Of a stretch of DNA of 64,000 nt, positions 25,683 to 34,622 are shown piece by piece (the stretch's first letter is position 1; every line of letters begins with the position of its first letter). The position numbers were made by a program, and so were the translations under genes. The notes below the pieces were generated by a model, which saw nothing but the letters and a program-made list of their open reading frames with translations, was not told the DNA's origin and made no database searches. Where the stretch lies: NCBI RefSeq assembly GCF_030409635.1, contig NZ_JAUFQF010000004.1:2390241-2454240 (forward strand), read 5' to 3'. The DNA is from Vibrio agarivorans (GTDB taxonomy: Bacteria > Pseudomonadota > Gammaproteobacteria > Enterobacterales > Vibrionaceae).

Positions 25683-26552
25683 ATGACAAAAGACATTAAA
25701 CGAGAATTTAACGTTGGCGGAAACCTTGAGAGAGCACTGTCTGGAGACTACAGCTTGCGTACCGGGGAAGTATTACGAGAGGCGACGAGCCTAACCGTCA
25801 AACATTTCATGCGCTTTACGCCTGCTATTTTGCTGCTTCTCGTTGCTCAATTAGCGATTTTCTATATCGCGCTAAAACTTCAAGTGGGTGATCTTTCGGT
25901 CATCTTAGACATGGTTACAGACCCAGATTCTGTCGATGCAAATGTCGTGCAAGCGATATTTATGGCAAATTTTAGTTACGAGGTGATCAGTGCGCCGTTT
26001 TTTGCCGGCGTGAGCTTGATGGCAATGAGTCATGCCGCTGGCCTAGAAACGAAAACTCGACATATTGCTAAGGGTCTTCAATTTACGATTCCTGTAATAC
26101 TGGCAACGTTAGCGGGGCTGGTTCTACAAGGCGTAGCCGGTATGCTGCTGCCGTTTGTATCACTCTATCTTTCTCTGGCGTTTACTAACTCAACCCTGCT
26201 TATTTGTGAGAAGCGTGTTCCGCCAATGAGTTCTCTTTGGTTATCGTTACGTGCGGTCAACAAGAAGATTCTGCCACTCGCTGCTATTTACATCACGATG
26301 ATGTGTTTATTTGTTGCTGGTGCAATGCTTTACGGAATCGGTCTTATTTTTGTGCTTCCACTGTTTTTCCATGTCAAAGCGATTATCTATCGTGAGATGT
26401 TTGGAATCCGTTTGAAAGTGGTCGCGTCTCAAGATAGTCGCCATGATGATAACGATCAGTCTGACCGTGATGACAACAACGATGATTCTGGCTCAAACGG
26501 GTCTGATGAAAACGATTCAAATGATGCGAATGGTAAGGTATTTAATGCTTAA
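25683..26552 (+). CDS. Integral membrane protein with acidic Asp/Asn/Ser-rich tail, unknown function
   Basis: I do not recognise a family with confidence. The 289-residue protein has a charged N-terminus of about 40 residues and then about five or six hydrophobic helices (from about 42 to 240). The C-terminal tail of about 40 residues is made almost only of Asp, Asn, Ser and Gly and should be disordered in the cytosol. No enzyme motif is visible. The stop overlaps the start of the next gene by 8 nt, so it belongs with the glucosaminidase-like and DUF2987 genes in one operon, probably concerned with the envelope. Confidence 0.7.
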   Translation: MTKDIKREFNVGGNLERALSGDYSLRTGEVLREATSLTVKHFMRFTPAILLLLVAQLAIFYIALKLQVGDLSVILDMVTDPDSVDANVVQAIFMANFSYEVISAPFFAGVSLMAMSHAAGLETKTRHIAKGLQFTIPVILATLAGLVLQGVAGMLLPFVSLYLSLAFTNSTLLICEKRVPPMSSLWLSLRAVNKKILPLAAIYITMMCLFVAGAMLYGIGLIFVLPLFFHVKAIIYREMFGIRLKVVASQDSRHDDNDQSDRDDNNDDSGSNGSDENDSNDANGKVFNA

Positions 26553-27381
26553 AAAAGAGTTGATTGCGCTGCTAGGTGCAACCGCTGTTGCTGTTGTCAG
26601 TTGTACTAACTACCAAACGACGACTCAAGTCGTCGTTGAGACAGAAGAGCAAGAAAAGAAGTCACAACCGAAAAAGCGCAAAACGCCAGAACTGCCAACT
26701 TCTAAGCCTAACTTTGCTGAAATTTCTGATATTCCAACTAAGAAAAAGGCCTTTTTTGATTATCTAAGACCTGGCATTGAGTTAGAGAATCTTCGTATCG
26801 AACAGGAGAAAGCGCTAATATTTGCTCTTGCCAAGGAAGATACGTTATCTGCGAAAGAACGCCTTGCATTATCTGAACTTGGAGAGTCTTATAACCTTGC
26901 CTTTCCTCCTGAAGGAGAAAGCACGGAGCGTTGGTTTGAATTCATGAAGCAGCGTGTCGATTTCTTGCCAGAAGCTTTGGTGCTGACGCAAGCTGCGAAT
27001 GAAAGCGCTTGGGGCACGTCTCGTTTTGCTACTGAAGCCAGCAACTACTTCGGGCAATGGTGTTACAGTGAAGGCTGCGGATTGATTCCCAACAAACGTC
27101 CACCAGGCATGACTCACGAAGTTGCGAAGTTTTCCGATGCATCAGAGTCAACACATCGTTACTTTATGAACGTTAACCGTAACCCTGCATATGTTGAGCT
27201 GCGTGAACTTCGCCTCAAGTTACGAGAGCAGGGTACTGATGTTTTGAGTGTGGATAGCGCTTTGGAACTGGCTGGTGGCCTAATTCGTTATTCAGAACGC
27301 GGTCAATATTATGTAGATGATATTCGCGCAATGATTCGACATAACGATGCATTTTGGCAAAAATCACAGATAGAAGAATAG
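26545..27381 (+). CDS. Bax-like glucosaminidase-domain lipoprotein
   Basis: This 278-residue protein starts at the ATG at 26545, which gives a proper lipoprotein signal (MLKKELIALLGATAVAVVSC, Cys20). An upstream in-frame start would bury the signal in out-of-frame sequence of the previous gene. After a Lys/Glu-rich linker the domain at about 120-270 shows LTQAANESAWGTSRFA, with the catalytic Glu in the NESAWG motif, and NYFGQWC, as in Bax and mannosyl-glycoprotein endo-beta-N-acetylglucosaminidase-like proteins. It should cleave peptidoglycan glycan strands in the envelope. The 8-nt overlap with the preceding gene implies coupling. Confidence 0.85.
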   Translation: MLKKELIALLGATAVAVVSCTNYQTTTQVVVETEEQEKKSQPKKRKTPELPTSKPNFAEISDIPTKKKAFFDYLRPGIELENLRIEQEKALIFALAKEDTLSAKERLALSELGESYNLAFPPEGESTERWFEFMKQRVDFLPEALVLTQAANESAWGTSRFATEASNYFGQWCYSEGCGLIPNKRPPGMTHEVAKFSDASESTHRYFMNVNRNPAYVELRELRLKLREQGTDVLSVDSALELAGGLIRYSERGQYYVDDIRAMIRHNDAFWQKSQIEE

Positions 27382-27389
27382 GGATAATA

Positions 27390-28073
27390 ATGAGTGCCTT
27401 TAAGACATGGATTCGTCGTACATGTATGAGCGCCACGGCAATAGTCATCACTGGGATGGTGCAAAGTCCCGCACATGCGTATCAACAAGATTATCGTTTT
27501 ACCTACTCAAAGCTATATACCCAGCTTAAGCACAATGCTGAAGAAGGTCATGATAGTGCAAAAGTAGGGGTGTTTTTTGTCAGTGCAGAAAACGGCCTTC
27601 CCTGCGAGCTTGATAAAGCCTGGATGGAAAAGGAAGAGAAGTACGAAGTTTTAAAGGTTGCGGCGAATGGTGAGTTGCAGCTTCCTATTGATAGCCACCT
27701 TCGACAAGCAAACCCTTTGGTATTTATTGAAATTGAACAAGAGGTTCAGTGTGATTTTTCGATGGTAGTGATGAGTAAGAGTGCGTTGAGTGGTCGTGTA
27801 GATTATCAACAACTGATCACGTTGCAATCGGATATGCAAAAGCTGCTGGGTGATCTCGGTGGTATGTTCGCCCGCTGGTTTACACCTGATGTTGAAGGCG
27901 TGACATTGGAATTCGCCGAGTCTCAAGGGAAGATTACACTTAGTAGCGGTCAAACTCTACCCATCGAAAATCATCGTGTTAGCGTTGATATTCGCAAACT
28001 TGCACGGGGTGATAGCATTGAACTTCCATATGAAACTTTGCGTGTAATGCCTTATATTCCAAAGGCAGGCTGA
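27390..28073 (+). CDS. DUF2987 family periplasmic protein
   Basis: This 227-residue secreted protein has a signal peptide in the first 29 residues ending near SPAHA. The ATG at 27390 is chosen because it begins the signal peptide; the upstream in-frame ATG lies within the previous gene. The body matches the vibrio DUF2987 family (YSKLYTQLKHN...AKVGVFFVSA...AWMEKEE). Its function is unknown. It is the third gene of the operon, 8 nt after the glucosaminidase-like gene, and is followed by a strong terminator. Confidence 0.78.
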   Translation: MSAFKTWIRRTCMSATAIVITGMVQSPAHAYQQDYRFTYSKLYTQLKHNAEEGHDSAKVGVFFVSAENGLPCELDKAWMEKEEKYEVLKVAANGELQLPIDSHLRQANPLVFIEIEQEVQCDFSMVVMSKSALSGRVDYQQLITLQSDMQKLLGDLGGMFARWFTPDVEGVTLEFAESQGKITLSSGQTLPIENHRVSVDIRKLARGDSIELPYETLRVMPYIPKAG

Positions 28074-28098
28074 AGCGTTAGTACACATATTTAGTAAA

Positions 28099-28137
28099 AG
28101 AGAGGCGCTTATTTGATTAAGCGCCTCTCTTTTTTTA
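28099..28137. terminator. Strong rho-independent terminator, bidirectional
   Basis: A 13-bp perfect stem, AGAGAGGCGCTTA (28099-28111) with TAAGCGCCTCTCT (28118-28130), has a 6-nt loop and is followed by a run of T. It ends the three-gene operon and can also end ttcA on the other strand. Confidence 0.95.
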
Positions 28138-28172
28138 TATGGTGTTTTGTCAAACGTTACTCAAAGAGCAAA

Positions 28173-29105
28173 CTAAATGTTTGTTACATTAAGCTGTAAG
28201 CTTGGATCGAACTCTTGCACATCGACATCAGGAGCGATAGGTGATTCTGGCAATGTCTCTTTATCAAAGCCAATATCGCCGCCGTTAATAACCCCAGAGT
28301 CTTTATCGACAGATTTGAAGTCGAATAGCTCAAAATCAGCCAAGTGACTTGGTACAACGTTTTGCATTGCACGGAACATCGACTCGATACGTCCTGGGAA
28401 ACGTTTATCCCATTCATTAAGCATTTGCTTGATGTTTTGACGCTGAAGGTTCGGTTGTGAACCACATAGGTTACAAGGGATGATTGGGTACTCTCGCATA
28501 TCTGAATATTTGATGATGTCTTTCTCTCGACAGTAAGCAAGAGGACGAATCACAACGTGTTCACCGTTATCAGAAACGAGTTTAGGTGGCATACCTTTCA
28601 TTTTTCCGCCGTGGAACATATTCAGAAACAGTGTCTCAAGAATATCGTCACGGTGGTGGCCAAGTGCAATTTTCGTTGCACCTAGCTCTTTCGCTGTGCG
28701 ATACAAAATGCCACGACGTAAGCGAGAACAAAGCGAGCAAGTCGTTTTACCTTCTGGAATCTTGTCTTGAACAATCGAATAGGTATCTTCTTCAACAATC
28801 TTGTATTCTACACCAAGACTTTCTAAATATTCAGGCAGAATGTGGCTTGGAAAACCGGGTTGTTTCTGGTCTAGGTTGACCGCAACCAGAGAGAAAGAGA
28901 TAGGAGCACTTTTCTGTAGGCTCATCAGAATGTCGAGCATAGTAAAACTGTCTTTACCACCAGACAGGCAGACCATTATGCGATCACCATCTTCAATCAT
29001 ATTGAAGTCAGCAATGGCTTGGCCGGTATTACGGCGGATACGCTTTTGTAACTTGTTAAAGTTGTATTGCTGAGCTTTAGTTAGCTCAGAGGTTTGCTCA
29101 TTCAT
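28173..29105 (-). CDS. ttcA: tRNA 2-thiocytidine(32) synthetase TtcA
   Basis: TtcA thiolates C32 of certain tRNAs and depends on ATP and an iron-sulfur cluster. The protein has 310 residues from the chosen start. Met at 29105 begins [20 protein letters not shown], the normal N-terminus; the upstream in-frame extension is not expected. The PP-loop is CLSGGKDSF (about residue 58), and the cluster cysteines lie in [12 protein letters not shown] (about 135) and PCNLCG (about 225). The C-terminal tail after about 270 is acidic and variable. It sits near fnr and uspE, as in E. coli. Confidence 0.95.
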   Translation of the reverse strand: MNEQTSELTKAQQYNFNKLQKRIRRNTGQAIADFNMIEDGDRIMVCLSGGKDSFTMLDILMSLQKSAPISFSLVAVNLDQKQPGFPSHILPEYLESLGVEYKIVEEDTYSIVQDKIPEGKTTCSLCSRLRRGILYRTAKELGATKIALGHHRDDILETLFLNMFHGGKMKGMPPKLVSDNGEHVVIRPLAYCREKDIIKYSDMREYPIIPCNLCGSQPNLQRQNIKQMLNEWDKRFPGRIESMFRAMQNVVPSHLADFELFDFKSVDKDSGVINGGDIGFDKETLPESPIAPDVDVQEFDPSLQLNVTNI

Positions 29106-29199
29106 AAAGACAGTTCGCTCAGTTTGGCTGTATGTGTCTACAGCGCTCACAAGGTAAAAATGAACTGCGTATGATACTGATAATTTTGCGATGAACAAG

Positions 29200-29227
29200 C
29201 AAAGAAAAGACGAACCATCTTGGTTCG
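29200..29227 (-). terminator. Rho-independent terminator after uspE
   Basis: CGAACCA and TGGTTCG (29211-29227) pair around a 3-nt loop, and the minus strand continues with TCTTTTCTTT. It lies 23 nt after the uspE stop. Confidence 0.8.
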
Positions 29228-29249
29228 CCTGTGAGTTTCGTGATTGGTA

Positions 29250-30191
29250 TTAGCCATTAGGCTCTAAAGGGCTGATAAAGCCATTAGGTTTCAGTGCCAA
29301 AACGTCACAATCAATCTTATCGATAACATGCTCAGCCGTGTTACCGATGAACACCGCTGAGAGACCTGTTCGGCCAGTGGTGCCCAAGATGACCATGGCT
29401 GCGTTGAGGCGTTTAGCAACATCAGGAATGATATCCTCAGGCAAGCCTTGCTCAACGATAGTCTGCTCTTCGTCAATACCATGTTTTTGTCTAAGCGCCT
29501 TCATTGACGTGAGATGATGGCCACGAACCGCATCGGTGTAGGTGTTTGGGTCAAATTCGGGCAGTTCAATCGTAATATTCGCCGGCGTGACAGGGTAGGC
29601 ATTAACGAGGTATGGGTTGGCGGATAGTCTTTGTGAAAGACTCTGCAGTTGCTCTACCATTCGATCGTTCAAGTCTAAATGCGTGTCGTATTCAGAACCG
29701 ACGTGTACAGATGCCATAATATTGGCATCCGCTGGCCAGTCAGAGTTTTTCACCAAGAGAACAGGACTAGGGCATTTACGCAGCAAGTGCCAGTCGGTTG
29801 GTGTGAAGAGAACAGATTCCAGCACATCGTGTTTTCTTGTCCCTTTAATCACAATATCATGCTCGCTACCGAACACTTCAGCGATGATCGCCTCATAGGG
29901 GCGATTATGCCACACCACTTTGACGTCAAAGTCGACACCATCATTGACATAAGGCCCTGCAACTTTGCGCATCCACTCTTCTCGTTGCTGGATCACGCCA
30001 CGACGCATGGCGTCGCGTTCATCAAGTGACAGCATTGAGGTCATATCATAGGAAAAGTCATAAATTGACAGGAAGAAGGTCACATTGCTTTTGGTCGTAC
30101 ATTTAGACGCTAGCTGCATCGCTCTCGCGAGAGCGGGTTGTTCTTCATGATTGATGTCAGCAACAACTAAGATTTTACTGTAAATACTCAT
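29250..30191 (-). CDS. uspE: Universal stress protein UspE (tandem Usp domains)
   Basis: This 313-residue cytosolic protein has two universal stress protein domains, about 4-150 and 155-305. The second keeps a G-x-x-G-x(9)-G-type nucleotide-like loop (LGTTGRTGLSAVFIGNTAEHVI), while the first is divergent, as usual for UspE. Such proteins aid survival in stress, motility and aggregation; no enzymatic reaction is firmly known. The start MSIYSKILVV at 30191 is preferred over an in-frame GTG three codons earlier. It is next to fnr as in enterobacteria. Confidence 0.92.
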   Translation of the reverse strand: MSIYSKILVVADINHEEQPALARAMQLASKCTTKSNVTFFLSIYDFSYDMTSMLSLDERDAMRRGVIQQREEWMRKVAGPYVNDGVDFDVKVVWHNRPYEAIIAEVFGSEHDIVIKGTRKHDVLESVLFTPTDWHLLRKCPSPVLLVKNSDWPADANIMASVHVGSEYDTHLDLNDRMVEQLQSLSQRLSANPYLVNAYPVTPANITIELPEFDPNTYTDAVRGHHLTSMKALRQKHGIDEEQTIVEQGLPEDIIPDVAKRLNAAMVILGTTGRTGLSAVFIGNTAEHVIDKIDCDVLALKPNGFISPLEPNG

Positions 30192-30396
30192 ATTCAGCAC
30201 CCGTTATCGTAGGACTTATCTCTAATGTAGCCCAACCATCGAATAAGGTTTACAAAAACAGGTGAGATGAGTGAAGAATTATGATTCAGCTCATTATTGG
30301 GACGAAAAGCTGGCTTTCGAGTTAAAAACTTGTTGCGAAACAATGACAAGTAAGCGTATGACCGTGTGTCATTGTCGTTCGACGAGGATATATAGA

Positions 30397-30422
30397 CAAA
30401 AAAACACCCCAGCAATGTGGGG
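30397..30422 (-). terminator. Rho-independent terminator after fnr
   Basis: On the minus strand the CCCCA/TGGGG stem (30407-30422) is followed by a TGTTTTTTTG tract. It lies 38 nt after the fnr stop codon. Confidence 0.8.
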
Positions 30423-30460
30423 CACTCTTACGTATTCAAATAGGCGAACACTTGTCGTAA

Positions 30461-31207
30461 TTATTTTTTGCTTACGCCGGCAAGATCCATTAACGCATCA
30501 TGGTCGAGAATCGTGATGTATTTGCCCTTAACACTTAAAATGTCCGATTTCTGGAAACGACCAAGCAGTCGGCTAATAGTTTCTACGGTTAAACCAAGAT
30601 AGTTACCGATGTCACCACGAGTCATTGTTAAGCGGAACTCTCGTGGGCTAAAGCCACGTTGAGAGAAGCGAGTCGACAAGTTATAAAGGAATGCAGCCAA
30701 ACGCTCTTCCGCATTCTTTTTCGATAACAACAAAATCATCTCTTGATCGCCTTTGATTTCATTACTCATCAAACGCATAATTTGTTGGCGTAGCTTTGGC
30801 ATTTTTCCTGAAAGGTCATCCAAAATTTCGTATGGTATTTCACAAACCATTGAGGTTTCTAATGCCTGCGCAAAACTCGGGTGAAGATCACCGGTAATTG
30901 CGTCAAAACCAACAAGGTCACCCGCTAAGTGGAATGCGGTGATCTGCTCATCACCCTGCTCAGTAATCGTATAGCTTTTGATTGTTCCTGAACGGATGGC
31001 ATACAGTGATTTTAATTCATCGCCAGCTTTAAACAGTTCTTGTCCTTTCTGAATAGGCTTTTTACGCTCGATAATTTCATCGAGTTGATCAAGCTCTGAC
31101 TCGTTTAGAGTAAAAGGGATACATAGCTGACTAATACTACAGTCCTGACAATGAATGGCACAGCCACCAGACTGGATACGTTTTGCAGAAGGCTTTTCCG
31201 AAATCAT
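30461..31207 (-). CDS. fnr: Oxygen-sensing transcriptional regulator FNR
   Basis: FNR is a global regulator of anaerobic metabolism that binds DNA as a dimer when its 4Fe-4S cluster is intact. The 248-residue protein has the N-terminal cluster cysteines at 20, 23 and 29 (plus Cys16) and the fourth ligand near residue 121 (MVCEIPYE). A CRP-like sensor domain, a dimerisation helix and the recognition helix [11 protein letters not shown] (about 207) follow. A perfect FNR box 18 nt before the start codon points to autoregulation. The neighbours are the cbb3 oxidase operon and uspE, both typical FNR-linked genes. Confidence 0.96.
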   Translation of the reverse strand: MISEKPSAKRIQSGGCAIHCQDCSISQLCIPFTLNESELDQLDEIIERKKPIQKGQELFKAGDELKSLYAIRSGTIKSYTITEQGDEQITAFHLAGDLVGFDAITGDLHPSFAQALETSMVCEIPYEILDDLSGKMPKLRQQIMRLMSNEIKGDQEMILLLSKKNAEERLAAFLYNLSTRFSQRGFSPREFRLTMTRGDIGNYLGLTVETISRLLGRFQKSDILSVKGKYITILDHDALMDLAGVSKK

Positions 31208-31224
31208 AACAATCGCTTCACAAT

Positions 31225-31238
31225 TTGATATACATCAA
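31225..31238. promoter_or_regulatory. FNR box upstream of fnr
   Basis: TTGATATACATCAA matches the consensus TTGAT-N4-ATCAA exactly. It lies 18-31 nt before the fnr start codon, a position expected to overlap the promoter or the start of transcription, so autorepression is the likely outcome. It is also within the 81-nt gap between the end of the cco operon and fnr. Confidence 0.85.
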
Positions 31239-31288
31239 TATTTTACCATTATATGCCACTTAGGGGTAGTAAAAAAACAATCAACACA

Positions 31289-31981
31289 TCAATGAGCTAT
31301 AAACATTGATACAGCGTGTATCAATGTGTAAGAACCATAAATAATTAACAAGGCACCAGCGGTTCGCTTAAATAGAGAAGAGCTTTTTAGTTGATTAATA
31401 AATGCCGCACCGACACCAAAAGCTAACATAGAAGGGAGGGTACCAAGACCAAAGGCTAACATAGTGCCAGCTCCCGCAAGCGCGCTGCCAGAAACAATGG
31501 CCCAAGAAAGCATGGAGTAAACTAAGCCGCATGGCAGCCAGCCCCAGAGGAAGCCTAATGGTATGGCATGGAGCGGGTGTTTTATCGGTATCAATTTTTG
31601 TGCAAGTGGAGAAATATAACGCCAAATCCCTTTACCAATTGACTCAACTTTGAGTATCCCAAACCACCATTGCCCAATATATAGGCCTAACGCAATCATG
31701 AGTATCGCAGCAACAATCCGAAGGCCGGTCAGCAGTTGAGTGAGTTGAGATAATTCTACTAAAGAAGCCAGTGCACCACCGAGAATCCCACCTAATAGAG
31801 CGTAACTCGATAGTCTGCCTAGGTTATAACCGACAATATTGGTGATTTTCTTTGAGTTCAGTTTCGGTACGTTAGGGTCAATCGAGATGAGTGAAGCAAT
31901 CCCTCCACACATACCAATGCAGTGAGCAGAGCCTACAACCCCAACCATAAAAGCGCCAATAAGATCGAGGCTCATGGTCAT
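31289..31981 (-). CDS. Sulfite exporter TauE/SafE-like (DsbD-type) membrane protein of the cbb3 cluster
   Basis: This 230-residue membrane protein has about six hydrophobic helices and the N-terminal VGSAHCIGMCGGI motif. It is of the type labelled TauE/SafE or DsbD_2 that often ends cco gene clusters. The Cys-Met-Cys-containing first helix suggests metal (copper) or thiol handling during cbb3 oxidase maturation, but the role is not established. The start overlaps the ccoS stop by 4 nt (ATGA type), so it is part of the cco operon. The last codons contain a perfect 10-bp palindrome at 31304-31326. Confidence 0.85.
   Translation of the reverse strand: MTMSLDLIGAFMVGVVGSAHCIGMCGGIASLISIDPNVPKLNSKKITNIVGYNLGRLSSYALLGGILGGALASLVELSQLTQLLTGLRIVAAILMIALGLYIGQWWFGILKVESIGKGIWRYISPLAQKLIPIKHPLHAIPLGFLWGWLPCGLVYSMLSWAIVSGSALAGAGTMLAFGLGTLPSMLAFGVGAAFINQLKSSSLFKRTAGALLIIYGSYTLIHAVSMFIAH
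31304..31326. repeat. Perfect 10-bp inverted repeat at the 3' end of the cco operon
   Basis: CATTGATACA and TGTATCAATG are separated by GCG, inside the last codons of the TauE-like gene. A further copy of the arm (CATTGAT, minus strand) lies just after, and a T7 tract follows at 31271-31278 on the minus strand. The second arm can pair with either neighbour, so two hairpins compete. It may be the operon terminator region. Confidence 0.5.
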
Positions 31982-32169
31982 GCTTTTGGCTCTTGGTCTG
32001 TTTGTTTATTAGCTTGTTGGCTTTGCGGCTTATCATCATCAAACAGAATGTTATGCCCTTGTCGCTCAAGGTCTTCAAATTGATCAGTTCTTACTGCCCA
32101 TAAAAAGACAACAACAGCAATGGCAACCAGTACTATGGCGATAGGGATCAAGATATAGATACTTTCCAT
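31978..32169 (-). CDS. ccoS: cbb3-type cytochrome oxidase assembly protein CcoS
   Basis: This 63-residue single-span membrane protein starts MESIYILIPIAIVLVAIAVVVFLWAV and then has the conserved RTDQFEDLERQG block. CcoS is needed for inserting heme and copper into cbb3 oxidase. It lies 10 nt after ccoI and overlaps the next gene by 4 nt. Confidence 0.92.
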   Translation of the reverse strand: MESIYILIPIAIVLVAIAVVVFLWAVRTDQFEDLERQGHNILFDDDKPQSQQANKQTDQEPKA

Positions 32170-32179
32170 GTGATATCAC

Positions 32180-34555
32180 CTATGAGTTTTTGAGCAAGCG
32201 TAACGAGTTCGTTACCACAATAACAGAGCTGGCTGACATGCCCAATACAGCAATGTATGGAGCGACAAGCCCAGCAACCGCGAGCGGCAAGATGACCAGA
32301 TTGTAGCCAAGCGACCAAGCGAGATTCTCTCGAATAATCTTACGCGTTTTGATGGCATGCTCTTTCGCTTTCAGAACTCGGTCAAGTTTATCACCCAATA
32401 ACACAAGATCAGCAGAAGCCTTTGCGACATCTGTGCCGCCACCCATAGCGACTGAAAGGTGCGCTCCCGCAAGGGTAGGTGCATCATTGATACCATCACC
32501 AATCATCATCGTGATATCGCTATCTTTGACTGATTTTAGAAACTCAAGTTTATCTTCTGGAGAGGCCGAGGCAACGATCTCAGTGATGCCAACTTTTTCT
32601 GCAACGGGCTGTGCATTGTGTAATGTATCGCCCGTCAGCAAGGTGACTTTTGCACCCGACTCGATAAAGTGCTGGATAAAGTCTCGACTTTCATCTCTAA
32701 CCGGATCTTGGTAATAAAACGTTGCGGCATGCTGATTGTCAATCGATAGATAGACAGCATTGGCCTTAGTTTCATTCTGCTCGCATTCAAAGCCTATATA
32801 ACGGGCACTACCAATTTTTACATTGAAACCAGAGATTACCCCTTCAATGCCTTGGCCAATTTTATTCTCTGTGTGTAGCGCTGGTAGAATAAGGCCGTCT
32901 AGACCTTTAAAGGCATTAGCAATAGGGTGGTTTGCATGTGATTCAAGAGTTTTAGCAATATCGATACACGATTGTGTTTCGAAGCCTGTTTCGATTTGTA
33001 TATCTTTAATCGCAATATTGCCCTCGGTAAGAGTACCGGTTTTATCAACGACTAGATGATTGACCTTACAAAGAGTCTCGAAGACATGGTTCTTACGCAA
33101 TAAAATCCCCAAGCTACCCAGGCGAGAGGTAGCGCAAGTGAGTGCTGTGGGTGTCGCCAGAGATAGCGCACATGGACAAGTCGCGACAAGTACTGAAAGC
33201 ATGATCCAAAATGCATCATCCGGTCGTGACTGATGCCAATACAGCCAAGTACAAGCTGAGATAATGAGTATCGCACCGACAAAGTAACGAGCAACAATAT
33301 CCGCAATCTCGGCAATGCGCGGTTTTGCAAGCTCTGCAGAGTCTTGTAGACGGACGATATTGTTGATCACCGAGTTATGTTTATCAGCTGTGACTTCGAG
33401 ATCAAACGACTCATCACCGTTAAGTGTTCCCGCGTATACGGCATCATTTTGCTGCTTAGTCACTTGTAAAGATTCACCGGTAAGCATCGACTCATCAATC
33501 AGAATATTAATGTCAGCAAGAACTTTACCATCTGCGGGAATATGCTCGCCGGGAAGAACACGAATTCTATCGCCTGGCTTCAGTGTTTTGACGGGCACTT
33601 CCTCACCGTCAAGCGTGTGTGCAATCGCGGGTATCAGCTTAAGTAAATTACCACTGGCGGCAGCGGCTTTTCTTCTTGCACGCATCTCTAAGAAACGACC
33701 AACCAACAAGAAAAAGGTAAACATTGAGATGGACTCAAAGAAGACCTCGCCCTTTTCTTGAACCGTCGCGACGACACTCGCAACATAGGCAAATATAAGC
33801 GCTAGAGAAACGGGGACATCCATCCCCAAGGTTAAGCTTTTCAAGCTGCGCCATGCGTTGAGATAAAAGGGCAGCGCAGAATAGAGGAGTACGGGCGTAG
33901 CGAAGATCAGGCTGACCCAGCGGAAAAAGTGTTTGAACTCTTCTTCTAGATCACCAAACACCTCTAGATATAAGGCGACTGCGAGCATCATCACCTGCAT
34001 CGTCGCCAGTCCGGCAATCCCTAAACGATATAGGTATTGCTTCATGGAACGATGATAAGCAGCTTCGTGCTTATCTGCTTCAAATGGAGCCGCTTTGTAT
34101 CCCAGTTGATGAATTATCGCCAAAATTTCACTCAACTGAGTTTGGGTATCATCCCACGACAGAGCAGCGCGTAACGTCGTTGTGTTAACACTTATTGAAA
34201 GTACGCCGTTATGTGCAGCGACTTGCTTTTCAATCAGCCATGCACAGGCCGCGCAAGAAACGCCCTCTAGTGACAATGTCACATCTGAAGCATGTTCAGA
34301 ATGACGAACAAATTCTGATTGAACCTCTTTGTTGTCATAGTGAATCAAGCTTTTCAGCTGTTCCGGTACCAGTTCGACACGTTCAGCAGGCGCTGTTCTA
34401 AATTGGTAATAGGAGACAAGGTCACTGTCTACGATGGTTTGTGCGACGGTTTCGCATCCTAGGCAACACATCGTTCGGATGTCGCCTAAGATCTCGACTT
34501 TAAAATTCGTGTTGTCTGGTACAACTTCACCGCAGTGGTAACACGATTTACACAT
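32180..34555 (-). CDS. ccoI: Copper-exporting P-type ATPase CcoI for cbb3 oxidase assembly
   Basis: This 791-residue P1B-type ATPase is thought to deliver copper across the inner membrane for the CcoN active site. It has an N-terminal CYHCGEV...CCLGC metal-binding part (residues about 5-40) and an HMA domain with GVSCAACAWLIEK (about 95). It has eight membrane helices with the transport motif CPC (TCPCALSLATP), the phosphorylation site DKTGTLTEG, the HP motif (SHANHPIA) and the hinge GDGINDAPTL. It stands between ccoH and ccoS, as in other cco clusters, which distinguishes it from the housekeeping CopA. Confidence 0.93.
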   Translation of the reverse strand: MCKSCYHCGEVVPDNTNFKVEILGDIRTMCCLGCETVAQTIVDSDLVSYYQFRTAPAERVELVPEQLKSLIHYDNKEVQSEFVRHSEHASDVTLSLEGVSCAACAWLIEKQVAAHNGVLSISVNTTTLRAALSWDDTQTQLSEILAIIHQLGYKAAPFEADKHEAAYHRSMKQYLYRLGIAGLATMQVMMLAVALYLEVFGDLEEEFKHFFRWVSLIFATPVLLYSALPFYLNAWRSLKSLTLGMDVPVSLALIFAYVASVVATVQEKGEVFFESISMFTFFLLVGRFLEMRARRKAAAASGNLLKLIPAIAHTLDGEEVPVKTLKPGDRIRVLPGEHIPADGKVLADINILIDESMLTGESLQVTKQQNDAVYAGTLNGDESFDLEVTADKHNSVINNIVRLQDSAELAKPRIAEIADIVARYFVGAILIISACTWLYWHQSRPDDAFWIMLSVLVATCPCALSLATPTALTCATSRLGSLGILLRKNHVFETLCKVNHLVVDKTGTLTEGNIAIKDIQIETGFETQSCIDIAKTLESHANHPIANAFKGLDGLILPALHTENKIGQGIEGVISGFNVKIGSARYIGFECEQNETKANAVYLSIDNQHAATFYYQDPVRDESRDFIQHFIESGAKVTLLTGDTLHNAQPVAEKVGITEIVASASPEDKLEFLKSVKDSDITMMIGDGINDAPTLAGAHLSVAMGGGTDVAKASADLVLLGDKLDRVLKAKEHAIKTRKIIRENLAWSLGYNLVILPLAVAGLVAPYIAVLGMSASSVIVVTNSLRLLKNS

Positions 34556-34622
34556 AAAGAGTCTTCGCTAAATGGTTGGTTTTGGGTCTTGATGAATGTT
34601 CTTGATACGAGTCAACGGTAGC

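Noticed and set aside
33315..33761. 148-codon plus-strand ORF inside ccoI
   Set aside because: It is antisense to the P-type ATPase, with no family resemblance or ribosome site.
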